A DNA stretch of 62,465 nt from assembly GCF_001400735.1 (NCBI RefSeq), contig NZ_LJPW01000139.1, positions 1-62,465 on the forward strand, given 5' to 3'. Below are positions 8,948 through 17,470 of this stretch, piece by piece. The position numbers and the translations under genes were made by a program. The notes beneath the pieces are model-generated. The model was not told the DNA's origin. It saw only the letters and a list, made by a program, of their open reading frames with translations, and searched no databases. Within the stretch, counting starts at the first letter, position 1, and each line of letters starts with the position of its first letter. Source of the DNA: Pseudomonas caricapapayae. GTDB lineage: Bacteria; Pseudomonadota; Gammaproteobacteria; Pseudomonadales; Pseudomonadaceae.

Positions 8948-9274
8948 ATGAAAGGCGTGATTGCCCTCGGGGTTTTGGCAGTGCTCGGCGGTTGTTCAAG
9001 CATGAGCACACCGCAACAGAATGACCCGTGGAATCGTTGGGTGTGTGACAGCAATGCAGAGGTCAACTGGCGTTACATCGATTCGGCCAAAAAGGAAGTC
9101 GATGTGCGTCTGAATCAGAGCGATCAGGTGTTCAGGCTCAAGGCTGAACCCGGCGCTGCCAGCGGAACGCTTTACAGCAACAACGTGTTGGCATTCGTCA
9201 ACAAGGGTAGCGAAGGCCTGATCTACTGGGACGCTACCAACGATCTGATCGGTCGCGGCTGCAAGGCCAGATAA
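8948..9274 (+). CDS. MliC-family lipoprotein, predicted C-type lysozyme inhibitor
   Basis: This 108-residue protein starts at an ATG after CAGGAGACGTA, not at the upstream ATG at 8915. The leader ends in LGGC (cysteine near residue 16). The mature domain has the MliC layout: an early cysteine in WVCDSNAEVNWRY, a central strand-rich part with SGTLYSNN, then FVNKGSEGLIYWDATN and a late cysteine in GRGCKAR. MliC proteins are membrane-bound inhibitors of C-type lysozyme that protect peptidoglycan from host enzymes. The family call is fairly sure; inhibition is inferred. Confidence 0.8.
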   Translation: MKGVIALGVLAVLGGCSSMSTPQQNDPWNRWVCDSNAEVNWRYIDSAKKEVDVRLNQSDQVFRLKAEPGAASGTLYSNNVLAFVNKGSEGLIYWDATNDLIGRGCKAR

Positions 9275-9388
9275 TTCGGATCTCGGGCACACACGCACGG
9301 CCTTCGTGGCTGAGCTTATAACTTGAATGGCAGCCGCCACTACGGCAGGCTTGCTCGATTAACGACCCTACCGGGAGAGAGACAGACA

Positions 9389-10453
9389 ATGGCACTTATC
9401 AGCATGCGCCAGATGTTGGACCACGCAGCCGAATTCGGCTATGGCGTTCCAGCTTTCAACGTAAACAACCTGGAACAGATGCGCGCCATTATGGAAGCGG
9501 CCGACAAGACCGACTCCCCGGTGATCGTCCAGGCTTCTGCCGGTGCCCGCAAATACGCCGGCGCGCCGTTCCTGCGTCACCTGATCCTCGCCGCCATCGA
9601 AGAGTTTCCGCACATCCCGGTGGTCATGCACCAGGACCACGGCACCAGTCCTGACATCTGCCAACGCTCGATCCAGCTGGGCTTCAGCTCGGTCATGATG
9701 GACGGTTCGTTGCGCGAAGACGGCAAGTCTCCGGCCGACTATGACTACAACGTCGACGTTACCCGTCGCGTCGTATCCTTTGCTCACGCCTGCGGCGTTT
9801 CTGTGGAAGGTGAGCTGGGCGTGCTGGGTTCGCTGGAAACCGGTATGGCCGGTGAAGAAGACGGCGTTGGTGCGGAAGGTGTTCTGGATCACAGCCAGAT
9901 GCTCACCGACCCTGAAGAAGCCGCTGACTTCGTCAAGCGTACCCAGGTCGATGCTCTGGCCATCGCTATCGGCACCAGCCACGGTGCTTACAAGTTCACC
10001 AAGCCGCCTACCGGCGACATCCTGGCGATCGAGCGCATCAAAGAGATTCACAAGCGAATCCCGAACACTCACCTGGTGATGCACGGTTCTTCTTCCGTTC
10101 CGCAGGAATGGCTGAAGATCATCAACGAGTTCGGCGGCGACATCAAAGAAACCTACGGTGTGCCGGTCGAAGAAATCGTCGAAGGCATCAAGCACGGCGT
10201 GCGCAAGGTCAACATCGATACCGACCTGCGCCTGGCGTCCACCGGTGCAATCCGCGAATTCATGGCCAAAAACCCGAGCGAGTTCGACCCGCGCAAATAC
10301 CTGGCCAAGACTGTCGTGGCCATGCGTGATGTGTGTATCGCGCGTTACGAAGCGTTTGGCACTGCCGGCAACGCCTCGAAGATCAAACCGATCTCCCTGG
10401 ACGCCATGTTCGAGCGCTACGCGCGTGGCGAACTGGATGCCAAGGTCAACTGA
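9389..10453 (+). CDS. fba: Class II fructose-1,6-bisphosphate aldolase
   Basis: The 354-residue zinc enzyme cleaves fructose-1,6-bisphosphate into dihydroxyacetone phosphate and glyceraldehyde-3-phosphate. The zinc-ligand segment VVMHQDHGTS is near residue 80, with GELGVLGSLE, MHGSSSVPQEW and KVNIDTDLR following as in the long 'Calvin-type' class II subgroup. The start is MALISMRQ after GGGAGAGAGACAGACA. It closes the tkt-epd-pgk-fba block and is followed by a terminator. The symbol fbaA is also used. Confidence 0.97.
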   Translation: MALISMRQMLDHAAEFGYGVPAFNVNNLEQMRAIMEAADKTDSPVIVQASAGARKYAGAPFLRHLILAAIEEFPHIPVVMHQDHGTSPDICQRSIQLGFSSVMMDGSLREDGKSPADYDYNVDVTRRVVSFAHACGVSVEGELGVLGSLETGMAGEEDGVGAEGVLDHSQMLTDPEEAADFVKRTQVDALAIAIGTSHGAYKFTKPPTGDILAIERIKEIHKRIPNTHLVMHGSSSVPQEWLKIINEFGGDIKETYGVPVEEIVEGIKHGVRKVNIDTDLRLASTGAIREFMAKNPSEFDPRKYLAKTVVAMRDVCIARYEAFGTAGNASKIKPISLDAMFERYARGELDAKVN

Positions 10454-10471
10454 GTTGACCAGGCACTGAAG

Positions 10472-10497
10472 AAACCCGCAGAAATGCGGGTTTTTTT
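10472..10497 (+). terminator. Rho-independent terminator after fba
   Basis: AAACCCGCA pairs with TGCGGGTTT across a GAAA tetraloop, followed directly by a run of T. It lies 19 bases past the fba stop. Confidence 0.93.
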
Positions 10498-10527
10498 ATG
10501 TCGGGTCAGAAGTAACTGCGCGGCGAA

Positions 10528-10622
10528 TGAATGTGACGCGGAGCGTCACGAACTGCATTCCCACGCTGGAGCGTGAGGAACGATAATCCCCGCTATCGTG
10601 CAGACGCCCTGCGTCCTCTCTT
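10528..10622. repeat. Intergenic palindromic repeat, copy 2
   Basis: This copy contains GTGACGCGGAGCGTCAC (a near-perfect palindrome), CCCACGCTGGAGCGTGAGG and CTATCGTGCAGACGCC. It shares these words with the patches near 1.4, 24.9, 37.1, 45.3, 53.3 and 61.2 kb. It fills the space between two convergent transcription units. Confidence 0.65.
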
Positions 10623-10629
10623 GAAGCGC

Positions 10630-11049
10630 TTAAACGCTCTTCATCATCCCCGCACACGCCGCCTTGTACGCTTCGTGCTGATACTTGTTCAGGGTGTCGG
10701 GCAGGGCGAAGGTGTGTTTCTTGTTCTGCGCATTGACGGTCTGCGGTGAGATCAGCACCACGTTGCAATCGGACATCAGTTGAAAGATGGTTTCGATCTT
10801 GAAGGTGGTCGGGCCGCCAGCGAATTCGCCTTTCTTGCTGCGCTTCTTGATAACCACATGGCTGATGCCGTTTTCACGCACGAAACCGGCAAGTTGCGTG
10901 GAGAAGGCTTTGACGTTGGCGGCCTCGTCATCGTCCTCCAGTGCAAGCTTCTTCGTGGCGAGCGGCAAGTGCTCGATGTCGCCATTACGTCGAGTGGCGA
11001 GGGCGAAGATGGCTTCGCTGCCTTTGATTTCTACACCGCAAATAATCAT
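10630..11049 (-). CDS. DUF3010 family protein
   Basis: The 139-residue cytoplasmic protein starts MIICGVEIKGSEAIFAL and matches the DUF3010 family as I remember it. The opening strand, a later HVVIKKRSKKGEFAGG segment and VVLISPQTVNAQN suggest an RNase H-like nucleotide-binding fold, but no activity is established and I infer none. The gene stands alone between the fba terminator/repeat and the LprI-like gene, which points the same way 54 bases upstream. Confidence 0.8.
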   Translation of the reverse strand: MIICGVEIKGSEAIFALATRRNGDIEHLPLATKKLALEDDDEAANVKAFSTQLAGFVRENGISHVVIKKRSKKGEFAGGPTTFKIETIFQLMSDCNVVLISPQTVNAQNKKHTFALPDTLNKYQHEAYKAACAGMMKSV

Positions 11050-11103
11050 GAGAAAACCTGATGAGCTCGTTCATAAAAGAGGCAGGTTATCTCATCGTAG
11101 ACG

Positions 11104-11514
11104 TTATTCCTGCGCTATCGACTCCAGATACTCCGAGCGTTCATCGCTCATGCGCGCAATGCAGTCATTCTCACTGATGGTGAATGCCTTGCTGCCCGCA
11201 GCAGAGGGAAACACCTCGACGGCGCAATCGGCATCACGCAGCTTCTCCCAGGCTTGCTGGGCAGTCTTGAGTTTGCTGGTAAAGTCGTTGAACTGAGTCT
11301 TGTTGGCGACGAACTGGGACTGAACCCGTTTGAGCAGATTGTCGAAGTTTTCCTTGAGCAACTGCTCGGCCGTAGTGCGGCTGTAAACCGAACATTCCAG
11401 TGTCTGCTTGTCGTCCTCTACACCGTCGCACGGCGATGCATCCGGATTCTGAGCTGCATGCGCGCCTGTCACGGCTGTCGTCATCAGGGCCAGGGTCAGG
11501 AAAAACGTTTTCAT
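11104..11514 (-). CDS. LprI/DUF1311-family secreted protein, possible lysozyme inhibitor
   Basis: The 136-residue protein begins at the ATG at 11512-11514 (MKTFFLTLALMTTAVTGAHA), giving a clear signal peptide cleaved after AHA; a longer frame upstream has no support. The mature part has the LprI-type pattern of spaced cysteines (SPCDG, LECSVY, DADCAVE, ENDCIARM) and a helical AQQAWEKLRDADC segment. Members of this family include the mycobacterial lysozyme inhibitor LprI. It has no lipobox cysteine, so it is predicted to be periplasmic. Function is inferred. Confidence 0.75.
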   Translation of the reverse strand: MKTFFLTLALMTTAVTGAHAAQNPDASPCDGVEDDKQTLECSVYSRTTAEQLLKENFDNLLKRVQSQFVANKTQFNDFTSKLKTAQQAWEKLRDADCAVEVFPSAAGSKAFTISENDCIARMSDERSEYLESIAQE

Positions 11515-11741
11515 CGAGTCGCTCCGATCCATTGATAGGCTGGATTCTGTCTCAAGCGCGAGACAATGAACAGGTTTACGACACTGCAAGACGATGCGCC
11601 GTCACCCTTTGTCGCATCTTGACGCTTTCGGCAAACCCCCTGTCGTTTTTGCACCCGGTTCTCCCGACCCTCCGGCATATGCTGACCCCATTAGCGCCGA
11701 CAGCCGATTCGGTGCGCCAGAATCAAAAAGGGGACAGCCTG

Positions 11742-12719
11742 ATGAGCCCAGCCGAATTGCACGCCGACAGCATCGTTATTGACGGGCTGATCATCGCCAA
11801 GTGGAATCGCGAGCTGTTTGAAGACATGCGCAAGGGTGGCCTGACCATGGCCAACTGCACCGTGTCGGTATGGGAAGGCTTTCAGGCCACCATCAACAGC
11901 ATCTGCACCAGCCAGAAGCTGATGCGTGAAAACAGCGATCTGGTCATGCCGGTGCACACCACCGCCGACATTCGCAAGGCCAAGGAACTGGGTAAGACCG
12001 GGATTCTCTTCGGCTTTCAGAATGCACATGCTTATGAAGACCAGATCGGCTACGTCGAGATCTTCAAGAAGCTGGGCGTTGGCATCGTGCAGATGTGCTA
12101 CAACACCCAGAATTTGGTAGGCACCGGCTGCTATGAGCGTGACGGCGGACTGTCGGGTTTCGGTCGTGAAATCGTTGCTGAAATGAACCGGGTCGGGGTG
12201 ATGTGCGACTTGTCCCACGTCGGTTCGAAAACCTCGGAAGAGGTCATTCTCGAATCGAAAAAGCCGGTCTGCTATTCCCACTGTCTGCCGTCCGGCCTCA
12301 AGGAACATCCGCGCAACAAGTCCGACGCCGAGTTGAAGTTCATTGCCGACCACGGCGGTTTTGTGGGGGTGACCATGTTCGCGCCATTTCTGGCCAAGGG
12401 CATCGAATCGACCATCGACGATTACGCCGAAGCCATCGAATACGTGATGAACATCGTAGGTGAGGACGCTATCGGCATTGGTACTGACTTCACCCAGGGC
12501 CACGGCCAGGATTTTTTCGAATACTTGACCCACGACAAGGGCTATGCCCGTCGCCTGACCAACTTCGGCAAAATCATCAACCCGCTGGGCATCCGCACCG
12601 TGGGCGAATTTCCCAATCTGACTGAAACGCTGCTCAAACGGGGTCATCCCGAACGCGTGGTGCGCAAGATCATGGGTGAGAACTGGGTCAACGTTCTGGC
12701 CGACGTCTGGGGCGAATAA
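11742..12719 (+). CDS. M19 (membrane dipeptidase) family protein of the dimethylglycine cluster, with altered metal site
   Basis: The 325-residue protein matches the protein encoded at the start of the P. aeruginosa dgc cluster (PA5396). It keeps the M19 downstream signature MCDLSHVGSKT and CYSHCLPSGLKEHPRNKSD, including the two histidines that bind the second zinc. However, the N-terminal His-x-Asp zinc ligands (normally DGHND) are replaced by IDGLIIAKWN, and the bridging glutamate position reads GFQNAHA. Dipeptidase activity is therefore doubtful. It leads the cluster with dgcA/dgcB and is presumably co-expressed. The ATG at 11742 follows AAAAAGGGGACAGCC. Confidence 0.85.
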   Translation: MSPAELHADSIVIDGLIIAKWNRELFEDMRKGGLTMANCTVSVWEGFQATINSICTSQKLMRENSDLVMPVHTTADIRKAKELGKTGILFGFQNAHAYEDQIGYVEIFKKLGVGIVQMCYNTQNLVGTGCYERDGGLSGFGREIVAEMNRVGVMCDLSHVGSKTSEEVILESKKPVCYSHCLPSGLKEHPRNKSDAELKFIADHGGFVGVTMFAPFLAKGIESTIDDYAEAIEYVMNIVGEDAIGIGTDFTQGHGQDFFEYLTHDKGYARRLTNFGKIINPLGIRTVGEFPNLTETLLKRGHPERVVRKIMGENWVNVLADVWGE

Positions 12720-12802
12720 CCCGCCAGCCATACCTTATCGAATTGAACCCCCACGGCTCTTGAGGCGGTGGGTGTAACCCGAATCATCTGGAGTTTGACC
12801 CC

Positions 12803-13333
12803 ATGGCTAAAATCGCCCCGCAACTGCCCATCGAAGTCGACAGCGAAACCGGCGTCTGGACCTCCGATGCGTTGCCGATGCTGTATGTGCCCCGACATTT
12901 CTTCGTCAACAACCACATGGGGATCGAAGAGGTTCTGGGCGCTGATGCCTACGCCGACATCCTCTACAAGGCGGGTTACAAATCAGCCTGGCACTGGTGC
13001 GAAAAGGAAGCTGAATGCCACGGCCTGCAAGGCGTAGCCGTGTTCGAACACTACATGAAGCGTCTGTCGCAGCGTGGCTGGGGACTGTTCAGCATTCAGG
13101 ACATCGACATCGAGAAAGGCACTGCCAGCGTGAAGCTGGAGCACTCCTGCTTCGTGTATGTCTACGGCAAGGTCGGGCGCAAGGTCGATTACATGTTCAC
13201 CGGCTGGTTCGCCGGGGCGATGGATCAGATCCTTGCAGCCAGTGGCAGCTCGATTCGCACGGTTGCCGAGCAGGTCTACGGTGGCTCCGAAGAAGGTCAT
13301 GACGACGGACTGTTTGTCGTCAAGCCGCTGTAA
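12803..13333 (+). CDS. Conserved protein of the dgc cluster (PA5397-like, possible V4R-like fold)
   Basis: This 176-residue cytoplasmic protein starts at MAKIAPQLPIEVD after CTGGAGTTTGACCCC. It is always found, as I recall, between the M19 protein and DgcA in Pseudomonas. The segment around GYKSAWHWCEKEAECHGL and the following mixed sheet EHSCFVYVYGKVGRKVDYMF resemble small-molecule-binding 4-vinyl-reductase-like domains, but this is weak. It ends 15 bases before dgcA, so translation is probably coupled. Role in dimethylglycine catabolism is inferred from position only. Confidence 0.75.
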   Translation: MAKIAPQLPIEVDSETGVWTSDALPMLYVPRHFFVNNHMGIEEVLGADAYADILYKAGYKSAWHWCEKEAECHGLQGVAVFEHYMKRLSQRGWGLFSIQDIDIEKGTASVKLEHSCFVYVYGKVGRKVDYMFTGWFAGAMDQILAASGSSIRTVAEQVYGGSEEGHDDGLFVVKPL

Positions 13334-13348
13334 ATCGAGGATCGCGTT

Positions 13349-15409
13349 ATGGCTTTCGAAGCGATGTTCCAGCCGATCCAGATCGGCAAGCTCACTATCC
13401 GCAATCGTGTGCTCAGCACCGCGCACGCCGAGGTGTACGCCACCGACGGCGGCATGACCACGGATCGTTATGTGAAGTATTACGAGGAGAAAGCCAAGGG
13501 CGGCATCGGTTTGGCCATTTGCGGCGGCTCTTCAAGCGTTGCCATCGACAGCCCGCAAGGCTGGTGGAAGTCGGTCAACCTGGCGACCGACAGAATCATC
13601 CCGCATTTCCAGAACCTTGCCGATGCCATGCACAAGCATGGCGCCAAGATCATGATCCAGATTACCCACATGGGTCGTCGCTCGCGTTGGGATGGCGATC
13701 ACTGGCCTACCCTGATGTCGCCATCCGGCATTCGCGAGCCGGTTCACCGGGCGACCTGCAAGACCATCGAGCCGGAGGAAATCTGGCGCGTGATCGGCAA
13801 CTATGCCAGCGCTGCGGCCCGCGCCAAGGCCGGTGGCCTGGACGGCGTCGAATTGTCGGCGGTGCACCAGCACATGATCGACCAGTTCTGGAGCCCGCGG
13901 GTCAACAAGCGTACCGATGAGTGGGGCGGCAGTTTCGAGAACCGCATGCGCTTCGGTCTGGAAGTCATCAAGGCAGTGCGCAAGGAGGTCGGCCCCGACT
14001 TCTGTGTAGGGCTGCGCATCTGCGGCGACGAGTTCCACCCCGATGGTTTGAGCCACGAGGACATGAAGCAGATCGCCAGGTATTACGACGAGACCGGCAT
14101 GATCGACTTCATCGGTGTGGTGGGCTCGGGTTGCGACACTCACAACACCCTGGCCAACGTCATTCCGAACATGAGTTATCCACCGGAGCCGTTCCTGCAT
14201 CTGGCGGCCGGGATCAAGGAAGTGGTCAAGGCTCCTGTGCTCCACGCGCAGAACATCAAGGACCCGAATCAGGCAACGCGGATTCTGGAAGGCGGCTATG
14301 TCGATATGGTCGGCATGACCCGAGCGCACATTGCCGACCCGCACCTGATCGCCAAGATCAAGATGGGGCAGATCGATCAGATCAAGCAGTGCGTCGGTGC
14401 CAACTACTGCATCGACCGTCAGTACCAAGGGCTGGACGTGCTCTGTATCCAGAACGCCGCCACCTCCCGCGAATACATGGGCGTGCCGCACATCATCGAA
14501 AAATCCGCCGGGCCGAAGCGCAAAGTCGTGGTGGTCGGTGCCGGTCCTGCCGGGATGGAAGCTGCACGGGTGTCTGCCGAACGCGGGCATGACGTAACCC
14601 TGTTCGAAAAGAAGGACTTCATCGGCGGGCAGATCACTACCGCGTCGAAGGCACCACAGCGCGACCAGATCGCGGGCATTACGCGCTGGTTCCAACTGGA
14701 GCTGGCGCGCCTGAAGGTCGATCTGCGTCTGGGGACCGCAGCCGATGCTGCAACCATCCTCGACCTGCGTCCGGACATCGTGGTGCTGGCGGTAGGCGGA
14801 CATCCGTTTCTGGAGCAGAACGAACACTGGGGCGCGGCAGAAGGGTTGGTAGTCAGCAGTTGGGATGTGCTGGATGGCAACGTTGCGCCGGGCAAGAATG
14901 TGCTGGTCTACGACACGATCTGCGAATTCACCGGCATGTCGGTAGCCGATTTTCTGGCCGACAAAGGCAGCCAGGTCGAGATCGTCACCGACGATATCAA
15001 GCCGGGCGTGGCGATTGGCGGTACCTCGTTCCCGACCTACTACCGCAGCATGTACCCCAAGGAAGTGATCATGACCGGCGACATGATGCTGGAAAAGGTC
15101 TATCGCGAGGGCGACAAGCTGGTGGCGGTGCTGGAAAACGAATACACCGGTGCCAGGGAAGAGCGAGTGGTCGATCAGGTGGTGGTGGAAAACGGTGTGC
15201 GTCCTGACGAGGCGATCTACTACGCGCTCAAGGAAGGATCGCGCAACAAGGGCCAGATCGACATCGACGCGCTGTTCGCCATCCAGCCACAGCCTTCGTT
15301 GAGCCAGCCGGGTGACGGTTACTTGCTGTTTCGTATCGGCGATTGCGTGGCGCAGCGTAATACCCACGCGGCGATCTATGACGGCTTGCGGCTGTGCAAG
15401 GATTTTTGA
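13349..15409 (+). CDS. dgcA: Dimethylglycine demethylation protein DgcA, flavin oxidoreductase
   Basis: The 686-residue protein has an N-terminal old-yellow-enzyme-type FMN barrel (about residues 1-370), a cysteine cluster for an iron-sulfur centre (CVGANYC and, twelve residues on, LCIQNA), and a C-terminal FAD/NAD domain whose dinucleotide motif VVVGAGPAGMEAARV is near residue 395. This is the trimethylamine-dehydrogenase-like layout. With DgcB it oxidises dimethylglycine to sarcosine and formaldehyde in the glycine betaine pathway. The start follows CGAGGATCGCGTT. Its neighbours dgcB and the ETF pair complete the electron path. Confidence 0.95.
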   Translation: MAFEAMFQPIQIGKLTIRNRVLSTAHAEVYATDGGMTTDRYVKYYEEKAKGGIGLAICGGSSSVAIDSPQGWWKSVNLATDRIIPHFQNLADAMHKHGAKIMIQITHMGRRSRWDGDHWPTLMSPSGIREPVHRATCKTIEPEEIWRVIGNYASAAARAKAGGLDGVELSAVHQHMIDQFWSPRVNKRTDEWGGSFENRMRFGLEVIKAVRKEVGPDFCVGLRICGDEFHPDGLSHEDMKQIARYYDETGMIDFIGVVGSGCDTHNTLANVIPNMSYPPEPFLHLAAGIKEVVKAPVLHAQNIKDPNQATRILEGGYVDMVGMTRAHIADPHLIAKIKMGQIDQIKQCVGANYCIDRQYQGLDVLCIQNAATSREYMGVPHIIEKSAGPKRKVVVVGAGPAGMEAARVSAERGHDVTLFEKKDFIGGQITTASKAPQRDQIAGITRWFQLELARLKVDLRLGTAADAATILDLRPDIVVLAVGGHPFLEQNEHWGAAEGLVVSSWDVLDGNVAPGKNVLVYDTICEFTGMSVADFLADKGSQVEIVTDDIKPGVAIGGTSFPTYYRSMYPKEVIMTGDMMLEKVYREGDKLVAVLENEYTGAREERVVDQVVVENGVRPDEAIYYALKEGSRNKGQIDIDALFAIQPQPSLSQPGDGYLLFRIGDCVAQRNTHAAIYDGLRLCKDF

Positions 15410-15508
15410 CGGCAGCTCAGGTTCTTGACTCCAGGCGGCCAGTAAAAGCCTTCTCAGTGCTTTTTCTGGCGGCTTGAAGCCTGCAGCTCGCGTCTTGAGG
15501 GCAACTCA

Positions 15509-17470
15509 ATGCTAGACACCCTTCTTCCGATCCTGCTGTTCAGCGCCATGGCCCTTGCGGCGCTGGGTGCCTGGCGTCGGGTAACCCTGTGGCGCAACGG
15601 TCGGCCTTCTAAAGTCGATTTGCTCGGCGGGCTGCTGGCCATGCCCAAACGCTATATGGTCGATCTGCACCACGTGGTTGCGCGTGACAAATACATTGCC
15701 AATACCCACGTTGCCACAGCAGGCGGCGCGGTAGCTTCGATTGTGCTGGCGATTCTGGTGCACGGTTTCGGTCTGCATAATCGCGTGCTCGGCTATGCGT
15801 TGCTGCTGATGACGGCGGTGATGTTTGTCGGCGCGGTGTTTGTCTATCGCCGTCGTCTCAATCCGCCTGCGCGTCTGTCGAAGGGGCCGTGGATGCGCCT
15901 GCCGAAAAGCCTCATGGCGTTTTCCGCAAGTTTTTTTCTGGTCACCTTTCCGGTCGCCGGGTTTCTCCCGGAGCACTTCGGCGGATGGCTGGTGGTCGCG
16001 GTCCTCGGGCTTGGCGTTTTGTGGGGCGTGAGCGAGCTGTTTTTCGGCATGACCTGGGGCGGCCCGATGAAGCACGCTTTCGCCGGAGCCTTGCACCTGG
16101 CCTGGCACCGTCGTGCCGAGCGCTTCGGTGGCGGACGCTCCACCGGGCTGAAGCCGCTGGACCTGAATGATCGCACTGCGCCACTGGGCGTGGAAAAACC
16201 CAAGGACTTCACCTGGAATCAGCTGCTGGGTTTCGATGCCTGCGTGCAGTGCGGCAAATGCGAAGCGGCCTGCCCGGCGTTTGCGGCAGGCCAGCCGCTG
16301 AACCCCAAGAAGCTGATCCAGGACATGGTGGTCGGCCTTGCCGGTGGCACCGATGCAACATTTGCCGGCAGTCCGTATCCATCGCTGGACGGCAAAGGCA
16401 AGCCGCTGGGCGAGCATGGTGGTAATCCGCATCAGCCCATCGTCAACGGGCTGGTGGACGCCGAAACGCTGTGGTCCTGCACCACGTGCCGTGCCTGCGT
16501 CGAAGAGTGTCCGATGATGATCGAGCATGTCGATGCCATCGTCGACATGCGCCGTCACCTGACCCTCGAAAAGGGCGCGACGCCGAACAAGGGTGCCGAA
16601 GTGCTGGACAACCTGATCGCCACCGACAACCCCGGCGGTTTTGCACCGGGCGGACGAATGAACTGGGCGGCCGATCTGAACCTGAACCTGCTCAGTGAAA
16701 GAAAGACTGTGGACGTATTGTTCTGGGTGGGCGATGGCGCATTCGACATGCGCAATCAACGAACCTTGCGCGCCTTCGTCAAAGTCCTCACGGCGGCCAG
16801 GATAGATTTCGCCGTATTGGGCCTCGAAGAGCGCGACAGCGGTGATGTAGCGAGGCGTCTGGGTGATGAGGCAACCTTTCAGATGCTTGCCCGACGTAAC
16901 ATTCAAACCCTGGCAAATTACCGTTTCCAACGCATCGTCACCTGCGACCCGCACAGTTTCCATGTGCTGAAAAACGAATACGGCGCGTTTGGCGGCGACT
17001 ATCAGGTGCAGCATCACAGCACCTTCATGGCCGAGCTGGTGCGCGGCGGCGCTTTGAAGCTGGGCCAGCACAAAGGCACCAGCGTGACTTATCACGACCC
17101 CTGTTACCTGGGCCGCTACAACGGCGAATACGAGGCTCCCCGTGAAGTGCTGCGTGCACTGGGGATCGAGATCAGGGAAATGCAGCGCTCGGGTTTTCGT
17201 TCCCGCTGCTGTGGCGGCGGTGGCGGCGCGCCCATTACGGATATCCCCGGCAAACAGCGGATTCCCGACATGCGCATGGACGACATCCGTGAAACTGCTG
17301 CCGAGCTGGTGGCTGTAGGTTGTCCACAGTGCACGGCAATGCTTGAAGGCGTTGTCGAACCGCGACCGCTGATCAAGGACATCGCTGAACTGGTAGCCGA
17401 TGCGCTGGTTGCGGAAGTTATCCCCAGCCCATCCGCTCCCGCCAGACGTGAACCTGCGGAGGTAAATTGA
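15509..17470 (+). CDS. dgcB: Dimethylglycine demethylation protein DgcB, membrane iron-sulfur subunit
   Basis: The 653-residue protein starts with several predicted membrane helices (about residues 1-30, 70-130, 150-190). Two 4Fe-4S motifs follow: CVQCGKCEAACP near residue 247 and CTTCRACVEECP near residue 330. The C-terminal half is a heterodisulfide-reductase-like cysteine-rich domain with HDPCYLGRYN, RCCGGGGG and VGCPQC. It should pass electrons from dimethylglycine oxidation to the membrane or to the adjacent ETF. The stop TGA overlaps the start of the ETF alpha gene. Confidence 0.95.
   Translation: MLDTLLPILLFSAMALAALGAWRRVTLWRNGRPSKVDLLGGLLAMPKRYMVDLHHVVARDKYIANTHVATAGGAVASIVLAILVHGFGLHNRVLGYALLLMTAVMFVGAVFVYRRRLNPPARLSKGPWMRLPKSLMAFSASFFLVTFPVAGFLPEHFGGWLVVAVLGLGVLWGVSELFFGMTWGGPMKHAFAGALHLAWHRRAERFGGGRSTGLKPLDLNDRTAPLGVEKPKDFTWNQLLGFDACVQCGKCEAACPAFAAGQPLNPKKLIQDMVVGLAGGTDATFAGSPYPSLDGKGKPLGEHGGNPHQPIVNGLVDAETLWSCTTCRACVEECPMMIEHVDAIVDMRRHLTLEKGATPNKGAEVLDNLIATDNPGGFAPGGRMNWAADLNLNLLSERKTVDVLFWVGDGAFDMRNQRTLRAFVKVLTAARIDFAVLGLEERDSGDVARRLGDEATFQMLARRNIQTLANYRFQRIVTCDPHSFHVLKNEYGAFGGDYQVQHHSTFMAELVRGGALKLGQHKGTSVTYHDPCYLGRYNGEYEAPREVLRALGIEIREMQRSGFRSRCCGGGGGAPITDIPGKQRIPDMRMDDIRETAAELVAVGCPQCTAMLEGVVEPRPLIKDIAELVADALVAEVIPSPSAPARREPAEVN

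Noticed and set aside
13532..15367. 611-codon minus-strand frame opposite dgcA, and a similar 681-codon one opposite dgcB
   Set aside because: Both are shadows of highly conserved genes with iron-sulfur and flavin motifs on the plus strand.
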